Of a stretch of DNA of 39,088 nt, positions 26,579-34,675 are shown piece by piece. The notes beneath the pieces were generated by a model. The model ran no database searches, had not been told where the DNA came from, and saw nothing but the letters and a program-made list of their open reading frames with translations. Each line of letters begins with the position of its first letter. Positions within the stretch are counted from its first letter, which is position 1. Location: the NCBI GenBank assembly GCA_020860645.1, contig JAJBTX010000002.1, positions 1-39,088 of the forward strand, in the 5' to 3' direction. The translations under genes and the position numbers were made by a program. Source of the DNA: Lachnospiraceae bacterium (lineage in GTDB: Bacteria; Bacillota; Clostridia; Lachnospirales; Lachnospiraceae).

Positions 26579-26590
26579 GAGAGAAAGGTT

Positions 26591-26619
26591 TTGATTTTTC
26601 AGATGGCACAGCATATAAT
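26591..26619 (+). promoter_or_regulatory. Promoter upstream of the amidohydrolase
   Basis: TTGATT (26591-26596), 17-base spacer, perfect TATAAT (26614-26619). Transcription would begin near 26626, leaving a leader of about 113 bases before the GTG start. Confidence 0.75.
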
Positions 26620-26670
26620 GAGTACATATGGGTGCCGGAACTGTATGTTTTAAACCTGAGAATGGATGCG

Positions 26671-26706
26671 AGGAAGACAGGGAGTTTACAGGCCCCCTGT
26701 CTTCTT
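26671..26706 (+). promoter_or_regulatory. Leader hairpin, possible attenuator
   Basis: GAAGACAGGG (26673-26682) pairs perfectly with CCCTGTCTTC (26695-26704) around a 12-base loop, extendable to 12 bp by a G-T and an A-T pair, and is followed by TTTG. It lies downstream of a good promoter and 32 bases before the start codon, so it would be in the mRNA leader. The T-run is short for a terminator. Confidence 0.55.
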
Positions 26707-26738
26707 TGCGTGATACGACAGGAAAGAAGGGAAGAACT

Positions 26739-27593
26739 GTGTTCGGAGAATGCCATGCCCATGCGATCATGGACGGAGTCAACTACAAAGCGGCGGTCGC
26801 CCTGCATGAGACGGGCGTCTGCGAGACGGCGGTCCGCCGGAACCTGGAGGCGTACCGTGCCGCGGGCGTTACCTTTGTGCGCGACGGCGGGGACGCGAGA
26901 GGCGTGTCAAAGCGCGCGCGGGAGCTCGCGCCGGAGTACGGGATCGACTACCGGACGCCGATTTTTGCCATTCATAAAAGGCATCATTACGGCGGTATCG
27001 TGGGACTGCCCTTTGACGACTGGGCGGAGTATGAGATACTGGTGCGGCGCGCGAAGGCGGAAGGCGCGGATTTCATCAAGATCATGGTCAGCGGCATTCT
27101 GGATTTTGCCCGTGCGGGCGTGCTGACGGAAGAGGGGCTTGACCGGGAATCCATCCGGCGGATGATCGATACGGCGCACGATGCGGGAATGGCAGTCATG
27201 GCGCACTGCAACGGCGATCGCACTTGTTTTTACACACTGGAGGCGGGCGTGGACAGTCTGGAGCATGGATTTTTCATGGAGGACGAGACGCTCGCGCTGC
27301 TCGCGGAGCGCGGGACGGCCTGGCTGCCGACCTTCGCGCCGGTGGCCAATCTCCTTGGACACGGGCGCTTTCCGGAGGCGGAGGTGCAAAAAAACCTCGC
27401 CATGCAGGCGGAGCGGGTGAAAAAGGCGGCGGCGCTGGGGGCGCACATCGGCCTCGGCAGCGACGCCGGAGCATGGATGGTGCCGCACGGGCAGGGAACC
27501 GTGGATGAATATCAGGAACTGAAAAAAGCAGGCGTCTCTGACCAGAGTATTCAGGAGACGGAGGAGCAGGTGCGGAGTCTCTTTCATAGATGA
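26739..27593 (+). CDS. Amidohydrolase-superfamily metal-dependent hydrolase
   Basis: A 284-residue TIM-barrel hydrolase. Candidate metal ligands are the HxH in ECHAHAIMDG at the N-terminus, a lysine in ADFIKIMVSGI that could be carbamylated, His in AVMAHCNGD, His in DSLEHGFFM and Asp in GLGSDAGAW, in the order seen in imidazolonepropionase/prolidase-like amidohydrolases. The frame is open from 26628, but the upstream part is leader with a hairpin; I take GTG 26739, with AAGGGAAG before it and the conserved HxH right after. It could hydrolyse a cyclic amide or dipeptide; no closer call is possible. It has its own promoter. Confidence 0.8.
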   Translation: MFGECHAHAIMDGVNYKAAVALHETGVCETAVRRNLEAYRAAGVTFVRDGGDARGVSKRARELAPEYGIDYRTPIFAIHKRHHYGGIVGLPFDDWAEYEILVRRAKAEGADFIKIMVSGILDFARAGVLTEEGLDRESIRRMIDTAHDAGMAVMAHCNGDRTCFYTLEAGVDSLEHGFFMEDETLALLAERGTAWLPTFAPVANLLGHGRFPEAEVQKNLAMQAERVKKAAALGAHIGLGSDAGAWMVPHGQGTVDEYQELKKAGVSDQSIQETEEQVRSLFHR

Positions 27594-27695
27594 CGTTCAT
27601 CCCAATAAAGAGTTCCAAATCAGAAAAATTGTTACAGGGCTTTCCGCGACAATGGGTGGATAGACTGTGAAAACAACATGTTTCAGAATTATCTA

Positions 27696-28328
27696 TTATT
27701 CGAGGAACAGCGTAAGCAGATCAGCGAACGTGTCAATCTCATAGTCTGCCCGCTGCGCTTCTCCATATCCGTAGGAAGCGAAGCAGAAGGCGGCTCCGGC
27801 CTCCTCCGCCGCGACGCGGTCCGCGTCGATATCGCCGACGTAGACCGGCTTTTTCAGCTGATAACGGTCCATGATCAGACGGATGTTCGGCCCTTTGACC
27901 AGTCCGGTGTCCGCGGGGCAGAGATGGTCTTTGATGAAGGGCGTGAGTCCGGACTTTTCCAGAAATATCTCAATATAGCCGGCCTGGCAGTTGCTGACGA
28001 TGAACAGCGGAATATGCGCCGCGAGCGAGCGAACCGTGTCGGCCACGCCGGGGTAGAGCATGTCAGGCTGCGGCTTCTGCAGGTGTTTCTCCTGGCAGGC
28101 GATGCATTCCCCGATCAGAGCGTAGCGCTCCTCCGGGGCAAGCGACGGGAAGACCGCGTCGGCGATCGCCGGAATAGGCCGTCCGAACAGGCCGCGCAGC
28201 TGCCCGGCGGTGACATGGGGCGAATCCATCCCCCGGGCCGCGATGGCGTCATTGTAGCCGTCGGCCGCGACCGGCGTCGCGTCCCAAAGCGTGCCGTCTA
28301 CATCCAGAATGATACCGTCCGTCTTCAT
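27696..28328 (-). CDS. HAD-superfamily phosphatase (PGP/Gph-like)
   Basis: A 210-residue HAD hydrolase with a small helical C1 cap. Motif I is IILDVDGTLWDAT (Asp9, Asp11), motif II is PLFIVSNCQ, the motif III lysine lies in ADTGLVKGPNIRLIM and motif IV is VYVGDIDADRVAAEEAGA. Phosphoglycolate phosphatase-like proteins have this size and order, but the substrate may differ. GGGAG is seven bases before ATG 28328. It converges with the amidohydrolase gene and is divergent from mutY, with inverted repeats in the shared upstream region. Confidence 0.88.
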   Translation of the reverse strand: MKTDGIILDVDGTLWDATPVAADGYNDAIAARGMDSPHVTAGQLRGLFGRPIPAIADAVFPSLAPEERYALIGECIACQEKHLQKPQPDMLYPGVADTVRSLAAHIPLFIVSNCQAGYIEIFLEKSGLTPFIKDHLCPADTGLVKGPNIRLIMDRYQLKKPVYVGDIDADRVAAEEAGAAFCFASYGYGEAQRADYEIDTFADLLTLFLE

Positions 28329-28388
28329 AAAATCGCTCCCTTATGTTATTCGCAGCAGGTTCTGCGGTATTTTCACCTTTTGTGGGCT

Positions 28389-28404
28389 CACAATGCCCAT
28401 TGTG
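28389..28404. promoter_or_regulatory. Inverted repeat in the HAD-mutY intergenic region
   Basis: CACAATG-CC-CATTGTG is a perfect 7+7 bp inverted repeat. It is flanked by two TTGTGGGCT-like direct repeats (near 28380 and 28401), and GCCCA-TTG-TGGGC forms a second overlapping dyad. It could be an operator for the divergent genes. Confidence 0.45.
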
Positions 28405-28434
28405 GGCTGCCCGCTCCTCATTCTACAAAAAATG

Positions 28435-28464
28435 TTGAGGAAAATCAAGTATCTGTGATATACT
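28435..28464 (+). promoter_or_regulatory. Candidate mutY-glf-glycosyltransferase promoter
   Basis: TTGAGG (28435-28440), 18-base spacer, TATACT (28459-28464), 25 bases before the mutY start codon. Confidence 0.55.
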
Positions 28465-28489
28465 TGACTGCGGAGCAGGAGATGGACAA

Positions 28490-29578
28490 ATGTTGGAACA
28501 GATTGTAAGGCCGCTGCTCACATGGTATGATGAGCATGCGCGTTCTCTCCCCTGGCGGGAGGAGCCGACGCCCTATCGCGTGTGGGTGTCGGAGATCATG
28601 CTGCAGCAGACGCGCGTGGAGGCGGTCCGGCCTTATTTTGAGCGCTTTCTGCAGGCGCTGCCGGATGTGCGGGCACTCTCGGCATGTCCGGAGGACGAGC
28701 TCCTGAAGCTGTGGGAGGGCCTTGGCTACTACAATCGCGCGCGAAATCTGAAGCGGGCCGCGCAGATCATAGTGGAAGAGTATGACGGGCAGTTCCCCGC
28801 GGACTACGAGGCGCTCCTCGGACTTCCGGGCATCGGCAGCTACACGGCGGGCGCCATTGCCTCGATCGCCTTCGGGATTCCGGTGCCGGCGGTCGACGGA
28901 AATGTGCTGCGCGTGATCTCGCGCCTTATGGCGAGTTACGACGATATCCTGAAGCAGTCGGTGAAGCGTGACTTTGAGCGGCGGATCCAGGAGATTATTC
29001 CGGAAAATCGGGCGGGAGATTTCACCCAGGCGCTGATCGAGATCGGAGCGCTCGTCTGCGTGCCAAACGGAAAGGCGAAATGCGCGGAATGTCCGCTTAC
29101 CTCACTTTGCCGTGCGCGTGCGCTGGGCGTGGTGGATGAGCTGCCCAGGAAAAAGAAGCCGAAGGAGCGCCGCATCGAGGAGCGTACCGTACTGGTGCTG
29201 CGGGAGGGCAGCCGCGTGGCGATCCGCAAGCGCCCGCCGAAGGGGCTGCTGGCCGGTCTCTATGAGCTGCCGAACGTCGAAGGGAAGATGACGGAGCGCG
29301 AAGTGCTGGAAACGCTTCGCAGATGGGGACTTGCCCCGCTGCGCATCCTGCCGCTCGCCGACGCGAAGCATGTTTTCAGCCACGTGGAGTGGCACATGAG
29401 CGGTTACGCGGTGAGCCTGGAGGAGACGGACGATATGGAGGAGAGCGGTCTGCTTTTCATTGAGGCGGAGGAGACACAGGAGCGCTATCCGATTCCGGCG
29501 GCCTTCGCGGCTTACGCGGGATATATGAACATTACACTCGGACAGGAGAAATACGAGGAGGAGAAAGTGCATGTTTGA
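28490..29578 (+). CDS. mutY: A/G-specific adenine glycosylase (MutY)
   Basis: A 362-residue base-excision repair enzyme that removes adenine paired with 8-oxoguanine. Catalytic Glu35 is in WVSEIMLQQTRVEAV, the helix-hairpin-helix is LLGLPGIGSYTAGAIA (109-124), catalytic Asp136 is in VPAVDGNVLRVISRL, and the 4Fe-4S cluster cysteines are 190, 198, 201 and 207. The C-terminal ~130 residues form a NUDIX-like domain that recognises 8-oxoG (RPPKGLLAGLYELPNVEG). CAGGAG is eight bases before the start. The 3' end overlaps the glf gene by eight bases, an odd but clear coupling of a repair gene to cell-surface sugar genes. Confidence 0.95.
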   Translation: MLEQIVRPLLTWYDEHARSLPWREEPTPYRVWVSEIMLQQTRVEAVRPYFERFLQALPDVRALSACPEDELLKLWEGLGYYNRARNLKRAAQIIVEEYDGQFPADYEALLGLPGIGSYTAGAIASIAFGIPVPAVDGNVLRVISRLMASYDDILKQSVKRDFERRIQEIIPENRAGDFTQALIEIGALVCVPNGKAKCAECPLTSLCRARALGVVDELPRKKKPKERRIEERTVLVLREGSRVAIRKRPPKGLLAGLYELPNVEGKMTEREVLETLRRWGLAPLRILPLADAKHVFSHVEWHMSGYAVSLEETDDMEESGLLFIEAEETQERYPIPAAFAAYAGYMNITLGQEKYEEEKVHV

Positions 29579-30731
29579 CAGCATCATCATCGGAGCCGGC
29601 GTGGCGGGCTCTGTAGCGGCCAGGGAGCTGGCGGAATCGGGGCGCAGCGTGCTCGTGCTCGAGCAGCGCGGCCATATCGGCGGCAACTGCTATGACGAGC
29701 CGGACGAACACGGGATTCTGGTCCACCGCTACGGTCCCCATATTTTCCATACGAAGGAGCAGCGGGCCTACGACTACCTGTCCCGCTTCACGGAGTGGTA
29801 CGCCTTTGGCCACGAGGTCGTGGCGAACGTGCACGGAAAGCTGATTCCGGTGCCCTTCAATCTGAATACGCTGCATATGGTTTATGATGAGGCGAAGGCG
29901 GATGAGCTCGAGAAGAAGCTGATCGAAGCCTTCGGCGAGGGCAGCCGCGTGCCGGTGCTGAAGCTGCGCGAGCATGAAGACCCGCAGATCCGCGAGATCG
30001 CGGAGTTTGTCTACGAAAATATTTTCCTTCATTACACGATGAAGCAGTGGGGACAGACGCCGGAGGAGATCGACCCGGCGGTGACCGGGCGCGTGCCGGT
30101 GCTGATTTCCCATGACAACCGTTATTTCCAGGAGCCGTATCAGGGCATGCCTCTGCGCGGCTACACCGCGATGTTTGAGGCGATGTTCGACCATCCGAAG
30201 ATCACGGTGCAGACGGGTGTGGATGCGCGCACGCGCATTTCCATCCGGGAAAAGGAAGTGCTGCTGGACGGCGCGCCTTTCGCGGGCGAAGTGATTTATA
30301 CGGGACCGCTGGACGAGCTGTTTGACTGCCGTTTTGGCCGTCTGCCCTACCGCTCGCTGCGCTTTGATTTCGAATATTTTGATCAGGAGGATTTCCAGGG
30401 GCACAGTGTGGTAAACTATACGGTGAGCGAGGATTTCACGCGGATCACGGAGTTCAAATATCTGACCGGACAGAAAGCGCCGGGTACGACGATTGTGCGG
30501 GAGTATCCCTTCGCCTATACGGGTGCGGCGGGTGAGATTCCCTATTATTCGATTGCAAATGACGCGAACCAGGCGCTGTATGAGCGCTACCGCTCGTTGC
30601 TGAACGGCGTTCCGCAGGTTCATCTGCTCGGCCGTCTGGCGGAGTATAAATATTATAATATCGACGCGATGGTGCGGAAGGCGCTGGAGCTGACAGAAAA
30701 GATCAAGAGTACGAGAGAGGTGCGAGAATGA
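29571..30731 (+). CDS. glf: UDP-galactopyranose mutase (Glf)
   Basis: A 386-residue flavoenzyme that converts UDP-galactopyranose to UDP-galactofuranose for cell-surface glycans. The N-terminus IIIGAGVAGSVAARELAESG is the FAD site, followed by LVLEQRGHIGGNCYDE and VHRYGPHIFHTKEQ. Later come VPFNLNTLHMVYDE, NIFLHYTMKQWGQTPEEI and DNRYFQEPYQGMPLRGYT, all highly conserved in Glf. The start codon lies within the end of mutY (8-base overlap), behind GGAGGAG, and the gene overlaps the next glycosyltransferase by four bases (ATGA). Galactofuranose polymers or capsule are therefore likely in this organism. Confidence 0.96.
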   Translation: MFDSIIIGAGVAGSVAARELAESGRSVLVLEQRGHIGGNCYDEPDEHGILVHRYGPHIFHTKEQRAYDYLSRFTEWYAFGHEVVANVHGKLIPVPFNLNTLHMVYDEAKADELEKKLIEAFGEGSRVPVLKLREHEDPQIREIAEFVYENIFLHYTMKQWGQTPEEIDPAVTGRVPVLISHDNRYFQEPYQGMPLRGYTAMFEAMFDHPKITVQTGVDARTRISIREKEVLLDGAPFAGEVIYTGPLDELFDCRFGRLPYRSLRFDFEYFDQEDFQGHSVVNYTVSEDFTRITEFKYLTGQKAPGTTIVREYPFAYTGAAGEIPYYSIANDANQALYERYRSLLNGVPQVHLLGRLAEYKYYNIDAMVRKALELTEKIKSTREVRE

Positions 30732-31747
30732 AACTGTTATCCATAGCGGTACCCTGCTATAACTCGGAAGGCTATATGCGAAACTGCATCGAGTCTCTTC
30801 TCCCGGGCGGGGAGGACGTGGAGATCATCATTGTGGACGACGGCTCCACAAAGGACCGGACGCCGGAGATCGCGGACGAGTACGCCGCGAAATATCCGGG
30901 CATTGTCAGGGTCGTTCACCAGGAGAACGGCGGACACGGCGAGGCGGTCAACACCGGCCTGAAGCACGCGACCGGCGTCTACTTCAAGGTCGTGGACAGC
31001 GACGACTGGCTTGATAAGGAAAATTATCCGAAGGTGCTGGAGCGGCTCTCGGAGCTGGTGCGTGCCGGACAGACTGCGGACATGGTGCTCTGCAATTACA
31101 TTTACGATAAACAGGGAGTAAAGCACAAACGAACGGTCCGCTATACTTCGGCGCTGCCGCAGGACACGCTGTTTACCTGGAAGGATGTGAAGCACTTCCA
31201 TCTGGGACAGTATATCCTGATGCACTCCGTCATCTACCGCACTCGGATGCTGCAGGACTGCGGGATGGAGCTGCCGAAGCACACCTTCTATGTGGACAAT
31301 ATTTTCGTCTACTATCCGCTGCCCCATGTGAAGACACTCTACTATATGGACGTAGCCCTCTATCATTATTTCATCGGGCGCGCGGACCAGTCGGTCAACG
31401 AGCAGGTGATGATCAGCCGCGTCGACCAGCAGATCAAAGTCAATAAGATCATGATCGACCAGTATGACATTGGAAAAATCCGGAATAAAAAGCTGCGGAA
31501 CTATATGGTCAGCTATCTGAACATTATGATGACTGTATCCTCGATCATGTTGATCCGCTCCGGCACGCCGGAGAGCCTCGCGAAGAAAAAAGACCTCTGG
31601 CAGTACCTGAAGAAAAAGGATCGCCGCCTCTACTATCGCCTGTATTTCAGCATTTTCGGACGTTCCATGAACATCCCCGGCAAGGGAGGGCGCAAGGTGT
31701 CCGTCGCGCTGTACAAGTTGGCGAACCGGGTGATGGGCTTTAATTGA
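30728..31747 (+). CDS. Family 2 glycosyltransferase
   Basis: A 339-residue GT-A fold transferase. The N-terminus LSIAVPCYNSEGYMRNCIES, EIIIVDDGSTKDRTPEIADE, the HQENGGHGEAVNTGLKHATG stretch and the DxD-type FKVVDSDDWLDKENYPKVL are standard for GT2. The C-terminal ~100 residues are basic (KKKDLWQYLKKKDRR) with no clear membrane span, so it is a cytosolic or membrane-surface enzyme. It overlaps glf by four bases and is probably coupled to it; transfer of galactofuranose is an attractive but unproven activity. No terminator is seen directly after it, only tandem repeats. Confidence 0.92.
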   Translation: MKLLSIAVPCYNSEGYMRNCIESLLPGGEDVEIIIVDDGSTKDRTPEIADEYAAKYPGIVRVVHQENGGHGEAVNTGLKHATGVYFKVVDSDDWLDKENYPKVLERLSELVRAGQTADMVLCNYIYDKQGVKHKRTVRYTSALPQDTLFTWKDVKHFHLGQYILMHSVIYRTRMLQDCGMELPKHTFYVDNIFVYYPLPHVKTLYYMDVALYHYFIGRADQSVNEQVMISRVDQQIKVNKIMIDQYDIGKIRNKKLRNYMVSYLNIMMTVSSIMLIRSGTPESLAKKKDLWQYLKKKDRRLYYRLYFSIFGRSMNIPGKGGRKVSVALYKLANRVMGFN

Positions 31748-31752
31748 TTTTA

Positions 31753-31848
31753 CCGCCTGAAAAGTGTAGGAATTCCGAAAAGATCCGCCTGAAAAATGTA
31801 AGAATTCCCAAAAGATCCGCCTGAAAAATTGGAAACACCGCTGGAAGG
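31753..31848. repeat. 32-bp tandem repeats upstream of the WYL regulator
   Basis: A 32-bp unit beginning CCGCCTGAAAA starts at 31753, 31785 and 31817. The first two copies agree at most positions (TGTAGGAATTCC versus TGTAAGAATTCC); the third is conserved only over its first ~14 bases. They lie between the glycosyltransferase stop and the WYL gene promoter. Confidence 0.7.
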
Positions 31849-31877
31849 TTGAAAAATACTCTGAATAAGTGTAAAAT
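31849..31877 (+). promoter_or_regulatory. Promoter of the WYL regulator
   Basis: TTGAAA (31849-31854), 17-base spacer, TAAAAT (31872-31877), directly after the tandem repeats and 39 bases before the GTG start. Confidence 0.7.
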
Positions 31878-31916
31878 ATTTTTAACATTTCTAAGGATGA
31901 GTACAAGGAGGTACCT

Positions 31917-32639
31917 GTGAAAAAGTTGAACAAAACCGGAAGAGTCCTGTCGATCCTGTATCGACTCATGCGTGGCGAAAAGATCACGATCCCGGGAGGC
32001 GCGGAGGAGTATGAGGTCTCGACCAACAGCATCCGGCGGGACATCAGCGCGATCCAGTCCTTCCTGTCGGAATATCGTGAGCTGACGGGAAATCTGGAAT
32101 TACTGCGTGAGAAGCCGAGGGGCGATTCTCGCACTTATCGCCTGTCGAGTCAGGACATGATACAGGCGTGTGATCTGCTTTTGATCCTGAAAATTCTTCT
32201 CGGCAGCCGGGCATTGGATAAGCAAAGCCTGAGCAGCCTGCTCGAGAAGCTGGCTGTTTACAATACGAAGGAACAGCAGGATTTCCTGCGGGAGATTTGT
32301 GAACGCGAGCTGAACGACTATTACCCGGATGAAAAGGATGCAGGAGCCAGCATTGCGGAGCGGATGTGGCTGCTGGAGGAGGCAATCCAGAAGGGACAAG
32401 CTGTTCGCGTCGTGTATGAGGGGCAGGACGGAGAGCAGGAGGCTCTGGTATTATATCCGATCGCAACCCGGTTTGACCGCTCTTATTTCTATCTGCTGGC
32501 GTGCAGGGCTGACAAGGAAGACAAGACAGTAGTCCATTTCCGTATGGACCGGATATGTGATGTGGAGCCGCTCGAGGAGCCGATTCCGGTCGGCCTGGAG
32601 GAGCGCCGGAAACTTGAACCGGCAAAGCAGGACAATTAG
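31917..32639 (+). CDS. WYL-domain transcriptional regulator
   Basis: A 240-residue regulator with an N-terminal DeoR-like winged helix (KTGRVLSILYRLMRGEKITI, then YEVSTNSIRRDISAIQSFL) and a WYL domain from about 130 (VRVVYEGQDGEQEALVLYPI, RSYFYLLACRADK and VVHFRMDRICDVEPLEEPI). WYL proteins often sense nucleic-acid or nucleotide signals and regulate defence, repair or stress genes. It starts with GTG behind a strong AAGGAGG seven bases away. The 32-bp repeats just upstream of its promoter may be its own binding sites. A good terminator follows, so it is monocistronic. Confidence 0.88.
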   Translation: MKKLNKTGRVLSILYRLMRGEKITIPGGAEEYEVSTNSIRRDISAIQSFLSEYRELTGNLELLREKPRGDSRTYRLSSQDMIQACDLLLILKILLGSRALDKQSLSSLLEKLAVYNTKEQQDFLREICERELNDYYPDEKDAGASIAERMWLLEEAIQKGQAVRVVYEGQDGEQEALVLYPIATRFDRSYFYLLACRADKEDKTVVHFRMDRICDVEPLEEPIPVGLEERRKLEPAKQDN

Positions 32640-32665
32640 AATATGTTCATGAGCGAAGGCGCCGG

Positions 32666-32697
32666 ACAGCGGGTATTGTAAAATATCCGCTGTTTTT
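32666..32697 (+). terminator. Terminator of the WYL gene
   Basis: ACAGCGGGTATT pairs with AATATCCGCTGT (one G-T pair) around a 4-base loop, followed by TTTT. Confidence 0.85.
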
Positions 32698-32759
32698 GGA
32701 TGACATGGAAAATATGACTGGATGAAAATTACAAATATGTAGGGTTGAAATTGACAAAT

Positions 32760-33710
32760 CTATATGGGTGAGATAACTTGAGCGATTACAGTTGTGCAGT
32801 CAAATTTCCCCTGCCAGGTATCACGGACCTTCATGCTGCGATGAATATAATTCAGAACCTGTTTTTTGTGAAGACTCCACTCCGGCGCTTCCAGAATCGA
32901 CCGCGGTCCGTCTCCGGTCAGGCGGTGAATGACGATGTGCGGCGGCAGGAGTTCCATGCAGCGAATGAGGATGTCCATGTATTCCTCCATGCTCAGAACC
33001 TGAAACAGATGTTTCTGATAGTCCATATAGAGATCCGTTCCTCTCAGAACATGCAGCAGCTGAAATTTCACACCGGAGATGGGCATCCGCGCAATGTAGC
33101 GGACGGTAGAGAGCATGTCGTCCGACGATTCGCCGGGCAATCCCAGAATCACATGGACAATGACTTCGATCCCACGCGCAGTCAGTGCGGCTACGGCCTG
33201 GTCAAAGACGGACAGGGAGTAGCCGCGCCGAATGTATTCTGCCGTCTGCGGATGAATGGTCTGCAGGCCAAGCTCCACCCAGACAGGCTTGACGGCGTTC
33301 AGCTCTTCGAGTAAATCCAACACCTCGCGCGAGAGACAGTCCGGTCGGGTGGCAATGGAGAGGATAGCGATGTCCGGACGGCTGATGGCTTCCTCATAGA
33401 CGGAGCGCAGATATTCCACCGGAGCGTAGGTCCCCGTATAGGCCTGAAAATAGGCGATGAATAAGCTGCCGGTCTGTTTCTTGGACAGTTTCGTTTTTGC
33501 CTGTTCAATCTGTTCCGTGATCGTGAGCCTCCGATCTGCGGCGAAATCTCCGGAACCGCCTGCGCTGCAGAAGATGCAGCCCCTCGTATCCAGCGTCCCA
33601 TCACGGTTCGGGCAGGTAAAGCCGCCGTCGAGCGCAAGCTTATAAAGCTTCTGTCCATATCTGGACTTCATTTCAAAATCGAGAGAATGATAGCGTTTGT
33701 CAAGCCACAT
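32760..33710 (-). CDS. Radical SAM protein, YhcC/TIGR01212 family
   Basis: About 316 residues. After WLDKRYHSLDFEMKSRYGQK come LALDGGFTCPNRDGTLDTRG and CIFCSAGGSGDF, which carry the cluster cysteines in the family's own spacing (C-P-N-R-D-G-T...C-x2-C). LSIATRPDCLS, VWVELGLQTIHPQT and HVILGLPGESSDDML follow. Family function is not firmly known; it is a cytoplasmic SAM enzyme often treated as conserved hypothetical. The start is uncertain: the frame opens at a TTG at 33794, but a promoter covers 33766-33794, leaving ATG 33740 or ATG 33710. I chose 33710 because family members begin close to the WxDKRYHSL motif; neither has a strong ribosome site. Confidence 0.82.
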   Translation of the reverse strand: MWLDKRYHSLDFEMKSRYGQKLYKLALDGGFTCPNRDGTLDTRGCIFCSAGGSGDFAADRRLTITEQIEQAKTKLSKKQTGSLFIAYFQAYTGTYAPVEYLRSVYEEAISRPDIAILSIATRPDCLSREVLDLLEELNAVKPVWVELGLQTIHPQTAEYIRRGYSLSVFDQAVAALTARGIEVIVHVILGLPGESSDDMLSTVRYIARMPISGVKFQLLHVLRGTDLYMDYQKHLFQVLSMEEYMDILIRCMELLPPHIVIHRLTGDGPRSILEAPEWSLHKKQVLNYIHRSMKVRDTWQGKFDCTTVIAQVISPI

Positions 33711-33765
33711 GGAAGGCGCCTGGTCTGATCCTTTCTTCATCGTCTGGTCAAACTGTATTGTATAC

Positions 33766-33794
33766 ATTTTATCGTGGCATATCATTGTTTGCAA
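33766..33794 (-). promoter_or_regulatory. Promoter of the radical SAM gene
   Basis: On the minus strand TTGCAA (33794-33789), 17-base spacer, TAAAAT (33771-33766). It rules out the most upstream in-frame starts of the radical SAM gene. Confidence 0.6.
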
Positions 33795-33826
33795 TACAAA
33801 ATCGGATTTTCACATCGAGACGGTGA

Positions 33827-34181
33827 ATGAAATGTGAATTTTCACCTTATAATAATGAAGTAATTCAGATTGAAGTTGGAGAGGGCAGCTATAAGCCTTA
33901 TTATCTGAAATCCAGGGTAATGAAGCCCAGTGGCGTTTATATTCGTCAGGGTGCATCAAGCGTACAGGCATCTTCGGATCAAATTCGCAGAATGATCAAA
34001 GATTCTGATGGCGATGTGTTCGAGGAAATGCGTGCAGCCCCGCATCGAAGTGACCACCAATACATTCAAACTGGTGCCGCCTAACATGAATGCCAGCGAT
34101 TCTGTTGCCCAAAATGTGCCGGAAACAATTGAAAAAGTACCTGTGATAGTTACTCCGCAAATGAAAACGGTAATGGTTTAG
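33827..34181 (+). pseudogene. Decayed AlbA_2/Schlafen-like DNA-binding protein
   Basis: Two fragments of one clostridial family remain. The first (33827-34040) reads IQIEVGEGSYKPYYLKSRVM, then KPSGVYIRQGASSVQASSDQ and MIKDSDGDVFEEMRA, the middle of an AlbA_2 domain. The second, in another frame (about 34035-34181), reads QPRIEVTTNTFKLVPPNMNA and ends at TAG 34179-34181; it resembles the C-terminus of the ATPase part of the same proteins. So the beginning, a large internal section and the frame have been lost. Full members are about 400-500 residues. Sequence is more AT-rich than the flanking housekeeping genes. Confidence 0.75.
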
Positions 34182-34249
34182 AAAGACTTCACAGGATATC
34201 CGCCGTTTTTTTGATGAATAAGTAGAGACTGCGTAGTAGAATAATTTTG

Positions 34250-34279
34250 TTGGTGGTCAGATGATGTTTATGGTATACT
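34250..34279 (+). promoter_or_regulatory. Promoter of the first MNT gene
   Basis: TTGGTG (34250-34255), 18-base spacer, TATACT (34274-34279), 30 bases before the start codon. Confidence 0.5.
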
Positions 34280-34309
34280 CTAAAGAGAAATTTGCAGGAG
34301 GCTGGTGCT

Positions 34310-34675
34310 ATGGGAAACTGCATAGAAGATCTGGCTTTAAATGATGACATTATTGAAAAGGTAAAAGACGAGGCCACAAAGATGATACGTCAGTTAATGA
34401 AAGATGACGTAATAGAAATCATATTATATGGCTCCTGTTCCAGAGGAGACTATTCGGAAGACTCCGATATTGATATAGCGGTCATTACCGGATGCGATCG
34501 TATAGAAGCAAAGAAATACGACGATGGCCTTGCCGGTATAGCTACGGCTCTGGCGATGAAATATTTCGCGGAGGTCAATTTTGTGAGTTTACCATTTTCG
34601 GAGTTCGAGCAGAAAAAGGCGTGGTATGCGTATTTCCGGAATATTGCGACTGAAGGCGAGGTAATCTATGGATGA
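34310..34675 (+). CDS. MNT-type nucleotidyltransferase (HEPN-MNT antitoxin-like)
   Basis: A 121-residue minimal nucleotidyltransferase. The polymerase-beta-like motif is ILYGSCSRGDYSEDSDIDIA: Gly41-Ser42 and the metal-binding Asp53 and Asp55 are intact. In HEPN-MNT toxin-antitoxin systems such a protein AMPylates and silences the HEPN RNase. An ATG at 34292 is in frame, but GCAGGAGG is seven bases before ATG 34310. The expected HEPN gene begins overlapping its 3' end but stops after 26 codons, so the toxin is lost. It may persist as an orphan antitoxin. Confidence 0.85.
   Translation: MGNCIEDLALNDDIIEKVKDEATKMIRQLMKDDVIEIILYGSCSRGDYSEDSDIDIAVITGCDRIEAKKYDDGLAGIATALAMKYFAEVNFVSLPFSEFEQKKAWYAYFRNIATEGEVIYG

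Noticed and set aside
31753-31848. Possible CRISPR-like array from the 32-bp repeats
   Set aside because: The units are contiguous tandem copies without spacers, degrade in the third copy, and no cas gene is present.
30737-32134. 465-codon minus-strand open frame
   Set aside because: Shadow of the glycosyltransferase; it crosses the intergenic repeats and the WYL gene start, which a real gene would not.
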